A stretch of 64,000 nucleotides of DNA, from contig CAKUXD010000006.1 of the NCBI GenBank assembly GCA_934699705.1, positions 9,582 through 73,581 on the forward strand, written 5' to 3'. Shown here piece by piece: positions 43,397 to 53,173 of this stretch. Source of the stretch: an uncultured Candidatus Melainabacteria bacterium. GTDB lineage: Bacteria > Cyanobacteriota > Vampirovibrionia > Gastranaerophilales > Gastranaerophilaceae. Each line of letters opens with the position of its first letter. The first letter of the stretch is position 1. The notes under the pieces are model-generated. The model saw only the letters and a program-made list of their open reading frames with translations. It was not told the origin of the DNA and did not search any database. A program made the position numbers and the translations under genes.

Positions 43397-45061
43397 ATGA
43401 ATGATATTGAATTAATTGCACCAATTAAAAAACCAGAAGACATTGAAAACTTCTCAAAACACACATCTTGCCGTAAATTTTATGTGTATCATAAGAAATT
43501 CATGGAAAATAATTTTTCTTATATTTCTGAATTTATAGATGTTGCAAAACGTAATAATTGTAAAATTTATATTAACTTTAAACATAATATTACAGAGGAA
43601 GATTTAGTTATTATCAAAAAAATGATTAAATTTTTAAAAACTGTAAAAATTGACGGTATTTTTATTAATAGCTTTGCCATTTTAGAAGCGATTAAGGTTT
43701 ATTCTTTGCCGTTTAACGTAATTATTGATTCATACTTTGATATACATAATTTGTCGGGTATTGATTTTATGAATAATTTTCATAAAATTGACGAGGTTAT
43801 TGTAACTGAAGAAATTTATTTAAAAAATATTGCTAAAATTAAGAAATATACAAATTTGCCATTGGCTATTGATTCAGATAATTTACCTTGGTTTGCAGAG
43901 GATATTGAAAAATTGAAAGCTATTAATTCTGTCGTTATTAAGGGTAAATTTAACTCATCTGATGAAATTTTAGAGGGTATAAAACTAATTGAAAAAATTT
44001 TAGATAAACCAAAGGTGTTTAAAAATCAAAAATTACCATTCAAACATGTTCGAAAGAGTATTTATCAGACAAATCATTTTTCAGGAGATGTGGTAAGTGC
44101 AGAAGGGCGTGATTTTAAATTTAGTAGAAATATTCAGAATTTCGAATGGGAATATACTGCGACAAAATTGCGTAAAGATGTTAATTATCAAAAGGAAAAA
44201 GGGTATAAAATCAATTTAAGACTTTCAGAACTAGAGCAGATAAAAGCGCTGAAGAAATTTATAACAAAGGTTGGTTTTAATCCAATTGATTCTATTGAGT
44301 ATGGCGAAATTGTTTCTACTGCGGACTTGGCAACAAGTAGTTTTGAAGCTGTAATTAAGAAGGTTAAAAAGTTTTGCAAATCAAAGGATATAAAATTTCA
44401 ATTATCTACTCCTAGAATACTTATTGAAAGAGATTTTGACAGGGTTTACGAATATTGCAAAGCTCTTGTTTTGTCTGAACCTTTGGCATCATCTTTAATA
44501 ATAAATAATATAGGTTATTTTTGGGCGATAATAAATGATAGAGATTTATCAAGAATACCTATTGAAATTGGTCATGGTGTAAATTTATCGAACAGTCTGT
44601 CAATTAACTGTTTAAATAACTTACATCCAATTGACACGATTGATTTTACCCCTCAAACAGATATGACTAGTACATTAGCGACATTAAAAAAGATAAAAAA
44701 TATAATTCCTAATAAAAAGATTACAATTGCGGGAAATATAAGAGTTCCGTCCTTGGGATTATGTCCTTTGAATAATGATAGTGCTGTTGTATCAAGACTT
44801 TCTTGTAAAGCGCCTTGTCATAGAGGAGGATTTGCATTAAAAGATCCATCATTAAAAAAGGTGTTTCCGTTTACGTGTGATGGATTTTGCAGAATGCACA
44901 TGTTTGAGGATAAAATTTTAGAAAATTATGAGATGATTGATGAATTAAAACAAGCTGGAGTTAATGAGTTTGTGTTTGATTTTAGTGCGTTGAATGCAAA
45001 ATTTGTTCCAATATTGTTAACAAATTATTTAAATTCAAGATGTGTGGGGAATAAAAATTAA
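43397..45061 (+). CDS. Divergent U32-like (peptidase U32 family) protein
   Basis: This encodes 554 residues. The N-terminal half begins ELIAPIKKPEDIENF, like the first strand of U32 TIM barrels. The C-terminal half contains a cysteine cluster, SLGLCPLNND, SCKAPCHRGG and FTCDGFCRMHMF, that resembles the 4Fe-4S cysteines of U32 proteins such as UbiU/UbiV and TrhP. The halves look like two barrels. Known relatives hydroxylate quinones or tRNA using prephenate. Function here is unassigned, and family identity is my inference from the motif pattern. Leaderless start likely. Confidence 0.7.
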   Translation: MNDIELIAPIKKPEDIENFSKHTSCRKFYVYHKKFMENNFSYISEFIDVAKRNNCKIYINFKHNITEEDLVIIKKMIKFLKTVKIDGIFINSFAILEAIKVYSLPFNVIIDSYFDIHNLSGIDFMNNFHKIDEVIVTEEIYLKNIAKIKKYTNLPLAIDSDNLPWFAEDIEKLKAINSVVIKGKFNSSDEILEGIKLIEKILDKPKVFKNQKLPFKHVRKSIYQTNHFSGDVVSAEGRDFKFSRNIQNFEWEYTATKLRKDVNYQKEKGYKINLRLSELEQIKALKKFITKVGFNPIDSIEYGEIVSTADLATSSFEAVIKKVKKFCKSKDIKFQLSTPRILIERDFDRVYEYCKALVLSEPLASSLIINNIGYFWAIINDRDLSRIPIEIGHGVNLSNSLSINCLNNLHPIDTIDFTPQTDMTSTLATLKKIKNIIPNKKITIAGNIRVPSLGLCPLNNDSAVVSRLSCKAPCHRGGFALKDPSLKKVFPFTCDGFCRMHMFEDKILENYEMIDELKQAGVNEFVFDFSALNAKFVPILLTNYLNSRCVGNKN

Positions 45062-45104
45062 TTATTCTTGTGTTAAAATAGATTTGTAAATGAAAGGAAA
45101 TATA

Positions 45105-45659
45105 ATGAAAAAATTTAATATAATCGTAGTTATTTTTGTATTGATGCTGTTCACTGGTGTAAGTTCTTCAGAACTTTTTGCGGCACCAACGGGAACATCT
45201 CCAGCAAAACAAACTAAACCTGCAGTAACAACAGGACAAACTAAAACTGAGGCAAAGGCAACTCCTGCTCAAACGCCTGTTTATACTTATATGCCAGTAA
45301 ATGCGCTAACTTTAGTTAAAAATCCAAACGTATTTTTAGATAAAAGGGTAAAAATTATTGCAAAGTTTGATAAATTTTCTAGCTTGGGTTTAGACTACAA
45401 ACCTGCAATGAAAAGTTCTGATAAATACATAACTTTTTTAATCAGACGAGATGATGCGCAAAATGATATTCCATTGTCTGAATTGAAAAATTTTATGAAA
45501 CGTGAACTTGCAGAAAAGTATATTGATTTAGAAACAGATGATGTTGTTGAGTATTCTGGTTTAGTTTTTTCAACTGCTCTAGGCGATGCTTGGTTAGAAG
45601 TTGAAGATTTTAAAATCATTTCTTCAAAAGCTAAAAAACAAACGACAAAAACTAAATAG
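45105..45659 (+). CDS. Secreted hypothetical protein
   Basis: This encodes 184 residues. A signal peptide (MKKFNIIVVIFVLMLFTG, cleavage near LFAA, residue 26) is followed by a Thr/Ala/Lys/Pro-rich linker (about 28-60) and a compact beta-rich domain (NPNVFLDKRVKIIAKFDKF to AWLEVEDFKII) that looks OB-like. A Lys/Thr-rich tail ends the protein. AAAGGAAA precedes the ATG at 45105; an in-frame ATG at 45090 lies upstream of that site. No family recognised. Confidence 0.65.
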   Translation: MKKFNIIVVIFVLMLFTGVSSSELFAAPTGTSPAKQTKPAVTTGQTKTEAKATPAQTPVYTYMPVNALTLVKNPNVFLDKRVKIIAKFDKFSSLGLDYKPAMKSSDKYITFLIRRDDAQNDIPLSELKNFMKRELAEKYIDLETDDVVEYSGLVFSTALGDAWLEVEDFKIISSKAKKQTTKTK

Positions 45660-45725
45660 GCTATTTGTAGGAATACCTTATTTTTTACCTGTGATAGAAT
45701 AACCATACAAATATGGAGTTTTATT

Positions 45726-48224
45726 ATGGGAAATAAGAATTATTTAACAATACATGGTCATTTTTATCAGCCACCAAGAGAAAATCCCTGGTTAGAGGCG
45801 ATTGAATTACAAGATAGTGCATTACCAAAACACGATTGGAATGAACGTGTTAATGCGGAGTGCTACAACCCAAATTCGGTTTCAAAAATTGTTGATAACA
45901 GAAATCGAATTTTAGATGTGGTTAATAACTATGAAAGAATGAGTTTTAACTTTGGTCCAACTTTGTTATCTTGGATGGAAAATCATGCTCCTTTAACTTA
46001 CGATAGAGTAATTAAAGCAGATGTAAAGAGTGTTTTAGAGCATGACGGGCATGGTAATGCGATTGCACAGGTTTATAATCACATGATTATGCCGTTAGCT
46101 AATGAAAACGATAAACAAACACAGGTTAAGTGGGGTATTAAGGACTTTGTTTACAGGTTTGGACGTCAGCCAGAGGGTATGTGGTTGGCTGAAACAGCTG
46201 TTGATGATGATACCTTGAGAGTTTTGGTTGAAAACGGTATTAAATTTACAATTTTATCACCATATCAAGCACAAAGAATTAAACCAATTAATGACTCAAA
46301 TTGGCAAGATGTAAGCTGGGGAAATATCGACCCAGCACGTTCTTACAGGTATTATATAAAATCTGCCCCTGGAAAATATATTGATTTGTTCTTCTATGAC
46401 GGTGCAATTTCTAAATCTGTTGCTTTTGATGAATTATTAAAAGACGGCAATAAATTTATTAAGCGTTTAAAAGAAGGTATTTCTCAAGGTAGAAATTATA
46501 ATCAATTAATAAATATTGCAACTGACGGCGAAAGTTACGGTCATCATACTAAATTTGGAGATATGGCTTTAGCTTATGTATTAAAAGTAAAAGCGGAAGA
46601 TGAAGGCTTTGTCTTAACAAATTATGCTGAATTTTTAGATAAATTCAAAAGTGATTGGGAAGTTGATATTAAACAAGCCTCATCTTGGAGTTGTTTCCAT
46701 GGCGTTGGTCGCTGGAAAGAGGATTGCGGTTGCTCAACAGGTGGACATGCAGGTTGGAATCAAAAATGGAGAAAACCTTTAAGAGATGCTCTTGATTATT
46801 TAAGAGATGAGTTAATTGTTTTGTATGAAAACGAAGCTAAAAAATATTTCAAAAATGACCCTTGGGCTACTCGTAATGCATATATTGACGTAATTTTAGA
46901 TAGAAGTGAGCGAGTTATTAAAAGATTTCAACAAGATAATTTTAAAACAGAGTTATCGGCAGAAGAAAAAGTTCGTGCGATGGAATTGCTGGAAATTCAA
47001 CGTCAGGCGATGTTAATGTACACTAGTTGCGGTTGGTTTTTCTCAGAAATTTCTGGTATTGAAACAACTCAAATTATGAAATACGCTGCCAGAGCAATGC
47101 AATTGGCATCAAATTTTACAAATAAGGATTATGAAACAAAATTCTTAGAAATATTAAGCCAAGCGCAAAGTAATTTCAAAGAATACGGTAACGGAAAAGA
47201 TATATTTGAACGTTTTGTAAAACCTTCGATTGTTACAACAAAACAAATAGCATCACTTTGGGCAATAAGCTCTTTATATCAAGATTTTGATGATGAAGAA
47301 GATGTTTATTGTTATAGAATTAAGCGAAATTCATACAAAAAAGTTCAAAAAGGTAATGCCAATTTTGTAATCGGTCATATTGAGGTTAATTCAAAGGTTA
47401 CGTTGGAAAAATCTAATGTGGTGTTTGTTTTAATGCAATATCAAGGTGGAGATTTCCATTGCGCAATTAAAGAATTTTCATCAGAGGCTGAATATACGCG
47501 TATTCAAAAAGAATTAGTTAGAATATTTATGCTAAACCCATTTACTGAAATTATTCGTGCAATTGATGAATATTTCGGTATGGAATACTTTACTTTGAAA
47601 GATATTTTTATTGAAGAAAGACGAAAAATCCTTCAAATTCTGTTAAAAGATAAGATGGATAAATTTGCACAGACTTACAAAGAGTTGTATATTGAAGGAA
47701 AGGGCTCAATTTATCAAATGCAATCTTTGGGATTGAGTATTCCTGATGAATTTAAGCTTGCCGCAGGTTACACGCTTGCAAGACAATTCAACAACTTGAT
47801 GAGTGAATCAAAGTCTTATCTTGACCCACAAATTATTCAACAAGCGGCAGATATTAATTTTGAGGCTAAAAATATTGGTATAGAAATTGATAAACAACCA
47901 ACTGCCAAGTTGTTTAGCCATAAGTTGTTGCAAAACATTAACAGATTAGCTTCTAGTATTGAAATTCATCAGGCAGAGGCAACTCTCGAAATTTTTGATT
48001 TTATAGAAAAACTTGATTTAAAAGTTGACATTGCAGAAGCTCAAAATACTTACTTTAATAAAATTTACCATGAAGTTGGTGATTATATTGAAAATATCAA
48101 GGATTTTAAAAACGAATCAGATAAAGAGTTTGTTGAAATGCTTTTGAATATTGGTAAAAAGCTTAATATTAATACGGATTTTTACCAAAATAAAATGGAT
48201 AAAGCTATGCTTAGCGGAATGTAG
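45726..48224 (+). CDS. Glycoside hydrolase family 57 protein with DUF3536-type C-terminus
   Basis: This encodes 832 residues. GH57 motifs are HGHFYQPPRENPW (motif 1), WLAETAVDDDTL with the likely nucleophile Glu, and DGESYGHH with the acid/base Asp. The C-terminal half (about 400-832) corresponds to the uncharacterised domain found with such GH57 proteins. Family members act on alpha-glucans such as glycogen or starch. The protein has no signal peptide, so a role in cytoplasmic glycogen metabolism is inferred. Start ATG with GGAG 9 nt upstream. Confidence 0.9.
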   Translation: MGNKNYLTIHGHFYQPPRENPWLEAIELQDSALPKHDWNERVNAECYNPNSVSKIVDNRNRILDVVNNYERMSFNFGPTLLSWMENHAPLTYDRVIKADVKSVLEHDGHGNAIAQVYNHMIMPLANENDKQTQVKWGIKDFVYRFGRQPEGMWLAETAVDDDTLRVLVENGIKFTILSPYQAQRIKPINDSNWQDVSWGNIDPARSYRYYIKSAPGKYIDLFFYDGAISKSVAFDELLKDGNKFIKRLKEGISQGRNYNQLINIATDGESYGHHTKFGDMALAYVLKVKAEDEGFVLTNYAEFLDKFKSDWEVDIKQASSWSCFHGVGRWKEDCGCSTGGHAGWNQKWRKPLRDALDYLRDELIVLYENEAKKYFKNDPWATRNAYIDVILDRSERVIKRFQQDNFKTELSAEEKVRAMELLEIQRQAMLMYTSCGWFFSEISGIETTQIMKYAARAMQLASNFTNKDYETKFLEILSQAQSNFKEYGNGKDIFERFVKPSIVTTKQIASLWAISSLYQDFDDEEDVYCYRIKRNSYKKVQKGNANFVIGHIEVNSKVTLEKSNVVFVLMQYQGGDFHCAIKEFSSEAEYTRIQKELVRIFMLNPFTEIIRAIDEYFGMEYFTLKDIFIEERRKILQILLKDKMDKFAQTYKELYIEGKGSIYQMQSLGLSIPDEFKLAAGYTLARQFNNLMSESKSYLDPQIIQQAADINFEAKNIGIEIDKQPTAKLFSHKLLQNINRLASSIEIHQAEATLEIFDFIEKLDLKVDIAEAQNTYFNKIYHEVGDYIENIKDFKNESDKEFVEMLLNIGKKLNINTDFYQNKMDKAMLSGM

Positions 48225-48252
48225 TTTTATGTCGAAATAAATAGCAAAGCAC

Positions 48253-48294
48253 AAAGTCGCGGATTTTTTTGTAACAAAAATACGCGACTTTTAT
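48253..48294. terminator. Bidirectional hairpin between the GH57 gene and tsaB
   Basis: AAAGTCGCG (48253-48261) pairs with CGCGACTTT (48283-48291) and the interior T and A runs extend the stem. It separates the convergent GH57 and tsaB genes. Confidence 0.85.
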
Positions 48295-48303
48295 TAAATA
48301 ATT

Positions 48304-48939
48304 TTATTTAACGAATATTTGAGGTGGCTGAATATAAAGCGGTTTAAGCTTTCTCCAATCACCAAAGTCTTTTTCAAGTTTTTTATTGGCAATTTTTATT
48401 AATGTTTTGGCAAAATCGTGCGGTATTTTTGTATAGGATTGAATGTCTTTAGTAATTTCTTTAAAAACTTCATACATGCTATCGTCGCAAATGATAGAAT
48501 ATTTGTCTTCTTTAACCATTTCTTTTATATCTTCAATTGCGATTGAGCCTAAAATTTCTTCGTCCCACACGTAAGCCATATTTTTTCTTGCGTCAAGTAA
48601 AACTAAAGTTTTTGTATCTTTATTGGTATTTAATTCTGCAATTAATTCAAGAGAAGATATGCCGATTGCTTTTAAGTTTAATTGTTGAGCCATAATTCTT
48701 GCAACACTTGTGCAAGCTCGTATTCCTGTAAAGCTACCTGGACCAATGTTTGTAGCAATTGCAGTTAAATCTTGTGGTGAGAGATGATTTTCTTTTAAAA
48801 TTTCTGCAATTGTTGAAATTAAATATGCTGAGTGGTAAGTATTACCGTTGTTTTCTATAATTTTAGTTGATAAAATCTTGTCGTTATCCGCTAAACCGAC
48901 ATAAGTTTTGTCTAAACATGTATCAAAAGTTAATAACAA
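48304..48939 (-). CDS. tsaB: tRNA threonylcarbamoyladenosine protein TsaB
   Basis: This encodes 211 residues of the ASKHA-fold partner of TsaD in t6A37 synthesis. Visible features are the N-terminal LTFDTCLDKTYVGLAD and the conserved IGPGSFTGIRACTSVARIMA. The C-terminal half is poorly conserved in this family. It overlaps tsaE by 10 nt, so the two t6A factors are co-translated. Confidence 0.93.
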   Translation of the reverse strand: MLLTFDTCLDKTYVGLADNDKILSTKIIENNGNTYHSAYLISTIAEILKENHLSPQDLTAIATNIGPGSFTGIRACTSVARIMAQQLNLKAIGISSLELIAELNTNKDTKTLVLLDARKNMAYVWDEEILGSIAIEDIKEMVKEDKYSIICDDSMYEVFKEITKDIQSYTKIPHDFAKTLIKIANKKLEKDFGDWRKLKPLYIQPPQIFVK

Positions 48940-49403
48940 TTTCTTAATTCCTCAATAATTTTGGTTTCTTTTTCTCCGTAAGCCGTAAATGAGTATGTTC
49001 TGCTATCATCAGCTTCGTAGGTTACATTAATTTCTATTCTGTTAAATGGAATTTCATCTTGTGAAAATTCTGCCCATTCAACAAAAGTTAAAATTCTTCC
49101 TTCAGAATATTCTCTTAATTCATCGCAAATAGTTTTTACTCCAGCATCTTCAAGTCTGTATAAATCAAAATGATAAACTGGAATTTTTCCTGTGTGGTAT
49201 TCGTTTAAAATTACAAAACTTGGGCTTGTAACGTGTTCTTTAATCCCCATTTGTTCGGCAATAAGCTTTACTAATGCGGTTTTACCAGCACCAATTTCAC
49301 CAAAAAGATTGATAAAACAACCGTTTTCTAGTAGAGGCGCTAAGTTTTTTGCTAAAGTTTCTGTATCTTTTAAAGATTTACAGTTAACGTTAAAATTGCT
49401 CAT
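48930..49403 (-). CDS. tsaE: tRNA threonylcarbamoyladenosine protein TsaE
   Basis: This encodes 157 residues of the P-loop ATPase that binds TsaB-TsaD. Walker A is GEIGAGKTALVK, followed by VTSPSFVILNEY and the HFDLYRLED segment. AGAGG lies 5 nt upstream of the ATG. The start is separated by 2 nt from the stop of the upstream diguanylate cyclase gene, so they may share a transcript. Confidence 0.95.
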   Translation of the reverse strand: MSNFNVNCKSLKDTETLAKNLAPLLENGCFINLFGEIGAGKTALVKLIAEQMGIKEHVTSPSFVILNEYHTGKIPVYHFDLYRLEDAGVKTICDELREYSEGRILTFVEWAEFSQDEIPFNRIEINVTYEADDSRTYSFTAYGEKETKIIEELRNCY

Positions 49404-49404
49404 A

Positions 49405-50877
49405 TTAGCCTCTGTTTACAATAACCTTATTTCTACCGTGTTCTTTGGCATAATACAAGGCTTTATCTGCTTTTGTATATAATTGTTGAGGTTCGTCGCC
49501 TTCTTGATATTGATATACGCCAACACTTATTGTAACTTGAATTTCGCTGATTTTAGCATCTTTTACTTCGCTTAAATCGACGTGTTTAGCTTCTACTGCG
49601 CTACGTAGTCGTTGAGCAACGCTTCCTGCTTCATCAAGTTTTGTGAAAGGTAGAAGAATAGCGAATTCTTCACCACCGTATCTTGACGGAATATCTGATT
49701 CTCTAAGTTGTGTTTTAATAATTTCTGCAACATTTTTAAGAACTTCATCACCAACTGCGTGGCCGTAGTTATCGTTAACTTTTTTGAAAAAGTCGATATC
49801 AAGCATAATTGCGCAAAGTGGTCGTCCTTGTCTTTTTGCGGTTGCAACCTCTTGGCGAAGTCTAACTTCAAATTGACGTCTGTTGTTTAAGCCTGTTAAA
49901 GCGTCTAATGTCGCATATTGTAAGTTTTCTGCGTACATATTTGCACGTTGAATTGTGATTGAAGATTGTTTTGTTAATTGGTCAAGGTAATCAATTTCTC
50001 TTTGGCTCAATTTATCAATATGGCTATGAGCTACGATACAACCAAGAATTGATGAATCTGCCGCAACAAGAGGGAATAAACCGATTTTATTGTCGTCTGT
50101 CAACAAATATTGCGTATCTGCGTTAATATTATTAACCATTTCTAAAATTTTTGTATCTCTGCAAGCTAATGGCCATACGAGTTTGTACTCTTCATCTTGA
50201 CGCAAGAAGATATATACCAAGTGGTCTGAGATAAATTTGTCAATCATTTCCCCGATTAGCGGGATAATATAGTTCAAATCGTATTGAGTTTCAATAATTT
50301 TTGCGATGTTTTTCATTGATTCGTGGAAATCAATGTTGGCTTGCATTTTGTCTGCTAAAACTTTGTTCTGAATTTTTAATGAAATTTGATAAGCTGCAAT
50401 AATCAAGGCTTTAAAGAAGTCGATTGTTAATACATCAGAAATAGTTAAGTTAATGATAAGCTCAATTAAACCATAAGGGTTATCCCCCTTCATTAACGGG
50501 AATAAAATTGTATTTTTTCTTGCATTAATGTATTTGTCAATATCACTAAAGTCTTTGATATTAATGCTATTGTCATTAATCAAAAAGTCATCGTATTTTG
50601 AAGTTTTTACAACGTGATAAAGTTTTTCGGTATAAGTTTTATCGTGAATTTCATCAATGACAATCCAACTTTTAGCATAATCTCGAAGTGTTTGTGTATT
50701 GTCATCATATATATATATATTCAAGTTTTCTAAATTAATCATCTGTCTGAAAGATTCAGAAAGAGATTCAATAATATCCGCAGGGTCAGAGTTCTGTGTC
50801 AAACCTATTGACACATTTGATAAAAAGTTCAATTCTTTAGAATTTATGCTTTCTGTTTCAAATGAGGCATCGCTCAT
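49405..50877 (-). CDS. GAF-GAF-GGDEF diguanylate cyclase
   Basis: This encodes 490 residues. Two GAF-like sensor regions (about 25-170 and 185-315) precede a complete GGDEF domain (about 325-490) with GGEEF (401-405) and an intact RESD allosteric site (392-395). It should be an active c-di-GMP synthase with product inhibition. AAGGG precedes the ATG. It follows the HDOD gene by 17 nt and is immediately upstream of tsaE. Confidence 0.92.
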   Translation of the reverse strand: MSDASFETESINSKELNFLSNVSIGLTQNSDPADIIESLSESFRQMINLENLNIYIYDDNTQTLRDYAKSWIVIDEIHDKTYTEKLYHVVKTSKYDDFLINDNSINIKDFSDIDKYINARKNTILFPLMKGDNPYGLIELIINLTISDVLTIDFFKALIIAAYQISLKIQNKVLADKMQANIDFHESMKNIAKIIETQYDLNYIIPLIGEMIDKFISDHLVYIFLRQDEEYKLVWPLACRDTKILEMVNNINADTQYLLTDDNKIGLFPLVAADSSILGCIVAHSHIDKLSQREIDYLDQLTKQSSITIQRANMYAENLQYATLDALTGLNNRRQFEVRLRQEVATAKRQGRPLCAIMLDIDFFKKVNDNYGHAVGDEVLKNVAEIIKTQLRESDIPSRYGGEEFAILLPFTKLDEAGSVAQRLRSAVEAKHVDLSEVKDAKISEIQVTISVGVYQYQEGDEPQQLYTKADKALYYAKEHGRNKVIVNRG

Positions 50878-50894
50878 AAACTACCCTTTCAACC

Positions 50895-52076
50895 TTACTG
50901 AAAAAAACTATCAATATCATTAATTTCATTTGCGATATTAATAACTTCATCATGTACTTCAATTATATTGTCGCCCGAAATATTTAAATTTTCAAGTATA
51001 TCTAAAGGAATGTTATCAATATTTAAGTTTTTGTTACTTGTTATGCTAGTAATAATTATATTTGCTACGTAAACTATGCAACTTTCCTTGTTGTACTTAT
51101 AACTTTGCATTGGCGAGTGATGATAAGTTATGATATCGCAAAAAATTTCTGGCAAATTCCACGAATATGCAACTACATTCGCGATTTCACAATGATTTAA
51201 ACCGCAAATATCTTCTTCTTTTTTCAGAAGTTCTTCTTCTGATAAACCTTCAAATTTTAGAACTTTTGAGTAATTTTCCCAATCGTATTGTGCAAAAATA
51301 ATTTTGCCTATATCGTGTAAAAATGCGGCTGCAAATATGTCATCTTTTGTTGAAATATTTATTTTGTTTGCAAAAATTCTCGATGCAGTTGCAACTAAAA
51401 GAGAATGTTTCCAAAATTTCTTGTAGTCAAAAGGTTGATTTCCTTTTGGTGAAAACATTTTGAAAATACTTGCGGATAATATAATTCCCTTTATTGTTGT
51501 AAATCCAAGAATAGTAATGGCTTGTTGGATTGTAGAAATTTGCTTTGGAAAACCATAATACGAGGAATTTACAAGTTTTAAAACTCTTGCAGTTAAGCCG
51601 ATATCATTAGAAATAATTTTTGACAAATCGCTTGCTGACGCGTTTGGATTTTGCATTATTTCTATTGATTTTGTAATTATTTCAGGTAAAGACGGAATAT
51701 TTTTTATTTTATCCGTAAATGATGTAATTCTTTTTTCAAAATATGGCTCAAGTTTTTCTTTGTTATTGTTGATAAAAATTAGCTCAATATTTATTCTATT
51801 TAATTCGTCAGAAATCCAATCCCTGAAATCTTCATTTTTGCTTATAATATCAGGGGTTGCAACTATTAAACGCTCTGCAATATTATAATAATTACTTAAA
51901 ATATTTAATAAGACAGGTTTAAAATCATCTCTGGTACTGGTTTCTGTAAATATTTCATCAAGTTCTATATTGTGGCATTTGCAAAAATGTTTAATCTCCG
52001 CAGTTTGTTTTGATAATTCATCAACTGCAAGATTTTCGTTTAATTCGTAGCTACAAATATATGCGATAGTTTTCAA
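50895..52076 (-). CDS. HDOD-domain protein with resolvase-like N-terminus
   Basis: This encodes 393 residues. The C-terminal part (about 118-330) is an HDOD domain, with IPSLPEIITKSIEIM, SAITLGFTT-like core, FLHDIGKII and YHHSP. The N-terminal 110 residues look like the serine-recombinase resolvase fold: MKTIAYICSYELN in place of the usual YARVST, TETSTRDDF, and SDELNRINIELIFIN. The catalytic Arg residues of resolvases are not conserved, so recombinase activity is unlikely. Start is TTG with GGGA upstream. It lies in the same run as the diguanylate cyclase. Confidence 0.8.
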   Translation of the reverse strand: MKTIAYICSYELNENLAVDELSKQTAEIKHFCKCHNIELDEIFTETSTRDDFKPVLLNILSNYYNIAERLIVATPDIISKNEDFRDWISDELNRINIELIFINNNKEKLEPYFEKRITSFTDKIKNIPSLPEIITKSIEIMQNPNASASDLSKIISNDIGLTARVLKLVNSSYYGFPKQISTIQQAITILGFTTIKGIILSASIFKMFSPKGNQPFDYKKFWKHSLLVATASRIFANKINISTKDDIFAAAFLHDIGKIIFAQYDWENYSKVLKFEGLSEEELLKKEEDICGLNHCEIANVVAYSWNLPEIFCDIITYHHSPMQSYKYNKESCIVYVANIIITSITSNKNLNIDNIPLDILENLNISGDNIIEVHDEVINIANEINDIDSFFQ

Positions 52077-52090
52077 TAGTTTTTCCCGTT

Positions 52091-53122
52091 TTAATTAAAG
52101 TTAAATAATTCTTCAGAATTACATTTTCTAAAGTTTTCAATAATAGCCAAGTTGCTATCATCTGATACTGAAATTTTTCCGTTTACCAATATTATTGGTT
52201 CGTCTAGTATATTTTCTTTTTTATTGTTTTCTTTTTGAGTTCCTTTTTGCAAAACTTCCATAGATACTGTATTTAGAACGTCATAAATATATTTTGAGTG
52301 GGTAGAAGAAGATAGTACGGCGGCTTTTTCCAGTTCATCAACTGCGTAAGTTTCTTGATTTAGGTGTCGAAGTAATAGTCCTAAATTATAGTGTGCTTCA
52401 TAATGCATAGGTTCTGTTTTTATGGCTTTGCAGTAGTATTGACCCGCTTTTCTGTAATCTCCTAATAAGTGATATGTTAATGCTAAATTATATAACATAT
52501 TATAGTTATCATGAACAATTAAGACGGCATTTTCATAGGCTATTGCAGCTTTTCCAAGAAGTTCCTTTTTGTCTGATTTTTTTTCTTTCGGAGTGTATAA
52601 AGCTTTTTGAGAGTAGGCTCTGCCCATATTGTAATAAGCGATAGCTTTGTTTTCCGTTTCACTATTTTTATTGTTGTAAACAAATGGAATAGAAATTAAA
52701 AAATGTTTTGAATCAATTATTGATTGATATTGAAGTATAGCTCCATCAAAATCACCAAGTTTTTCAGCAGTAATAATTCCAAGGTTCATTCTTGCTAATG
52801 TATAATTATCTTTTGCTAAAATGGCGTTTTGGTAGGCTTGGGCTGCTGAAAAATAATCTTCATAAACAACATAAATATTTCCAAGGTTAAGCCATGCTTC
52901 GTAGTGTTTTGGAAAAAGAGTTAAACCGTGTTGATATGCGTTAACTGCAGTTTGCATGTTATGTGTTTTAAAAGCTTTATCTCCAAGATTTACGTAGTAC
53001 ATGCCTAATATTTTGTTATATTGTTGTTTGCCAAAATCTCTGCCTATTGTTACGCAGTATAACAAAAATAACACGATTGTTATAAGAAAAATTTTTATGA
53101 TTAAGCCTAATACTTTTCCCAT
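52091..53122 (-). CDS. Membrane-anchored TPR protein
   Basis: This encodes 343 residues. One N-terminal transmembrane helix (about 5-25) precedes about seven TPR units, with consensus fragments AWLNLGNIYVVYEDY, ARMNLGIITAEKLGDF, MLYNLALTYHLLGDYRKA and AHYNLGLLLRHLNQ. The last 60 residues are Asn/Lys-rich and non-TPR. It has no Shine-Dalgarno; TAAAAT with an upstream TTGCAT sits 6 nt before the ATG. Likely an envelope scaffold of unknown partner. Confidence 0.8.
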   Translation of the reverse strand: MGKVLGLIIKIFLITIVLFLLYCVTIGRDFGKQQYNKILGMYYVNLGDKAFKTHNMQTAVNAYQHGLTLFPKHYEAWLNLGNIYVVYEDYFSAAQAYQNAILAKDNYTLARMNLGIITAEKLGDFDGAILQYQSIIDSKHFLISIPFVYNNKNSETENKAIAYYNMGRAYSQKALYTPKEKKSDKKELLGKAAIAYENAVLIVHDNYNMLYNLALTYHLLGDYRKAGQYYCKAIKTEPMHYEAHYNLGLLLRHLNQETYAVDELEKAAVLSSSTHSKYIYDVLNTVSMEVLQKGTQKENNKKENILDEPIILVNGKISVSDDSNLAIIENFRKCNSEELFNFN

Positions 53123-53128
53123 AACTAT

Positions 53129-53157
53129 ATTTTAATATCCTAATAAACTACATGCAA
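53129..53157 (-). promoter_or_regulatory. Start-proximal promoter for the membrane TPR gene
   Basis: On the minus strand, TTGCAT (53157-53152), 17 bp, TAAAAT (53134-53129), then 6 nt to the ATG at 53122. The start of transcription is predicted at or next to the A of the start codon. Confidence 0.5.
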
Positions 53158-53173
53158 GTCTATTAATATAGAT

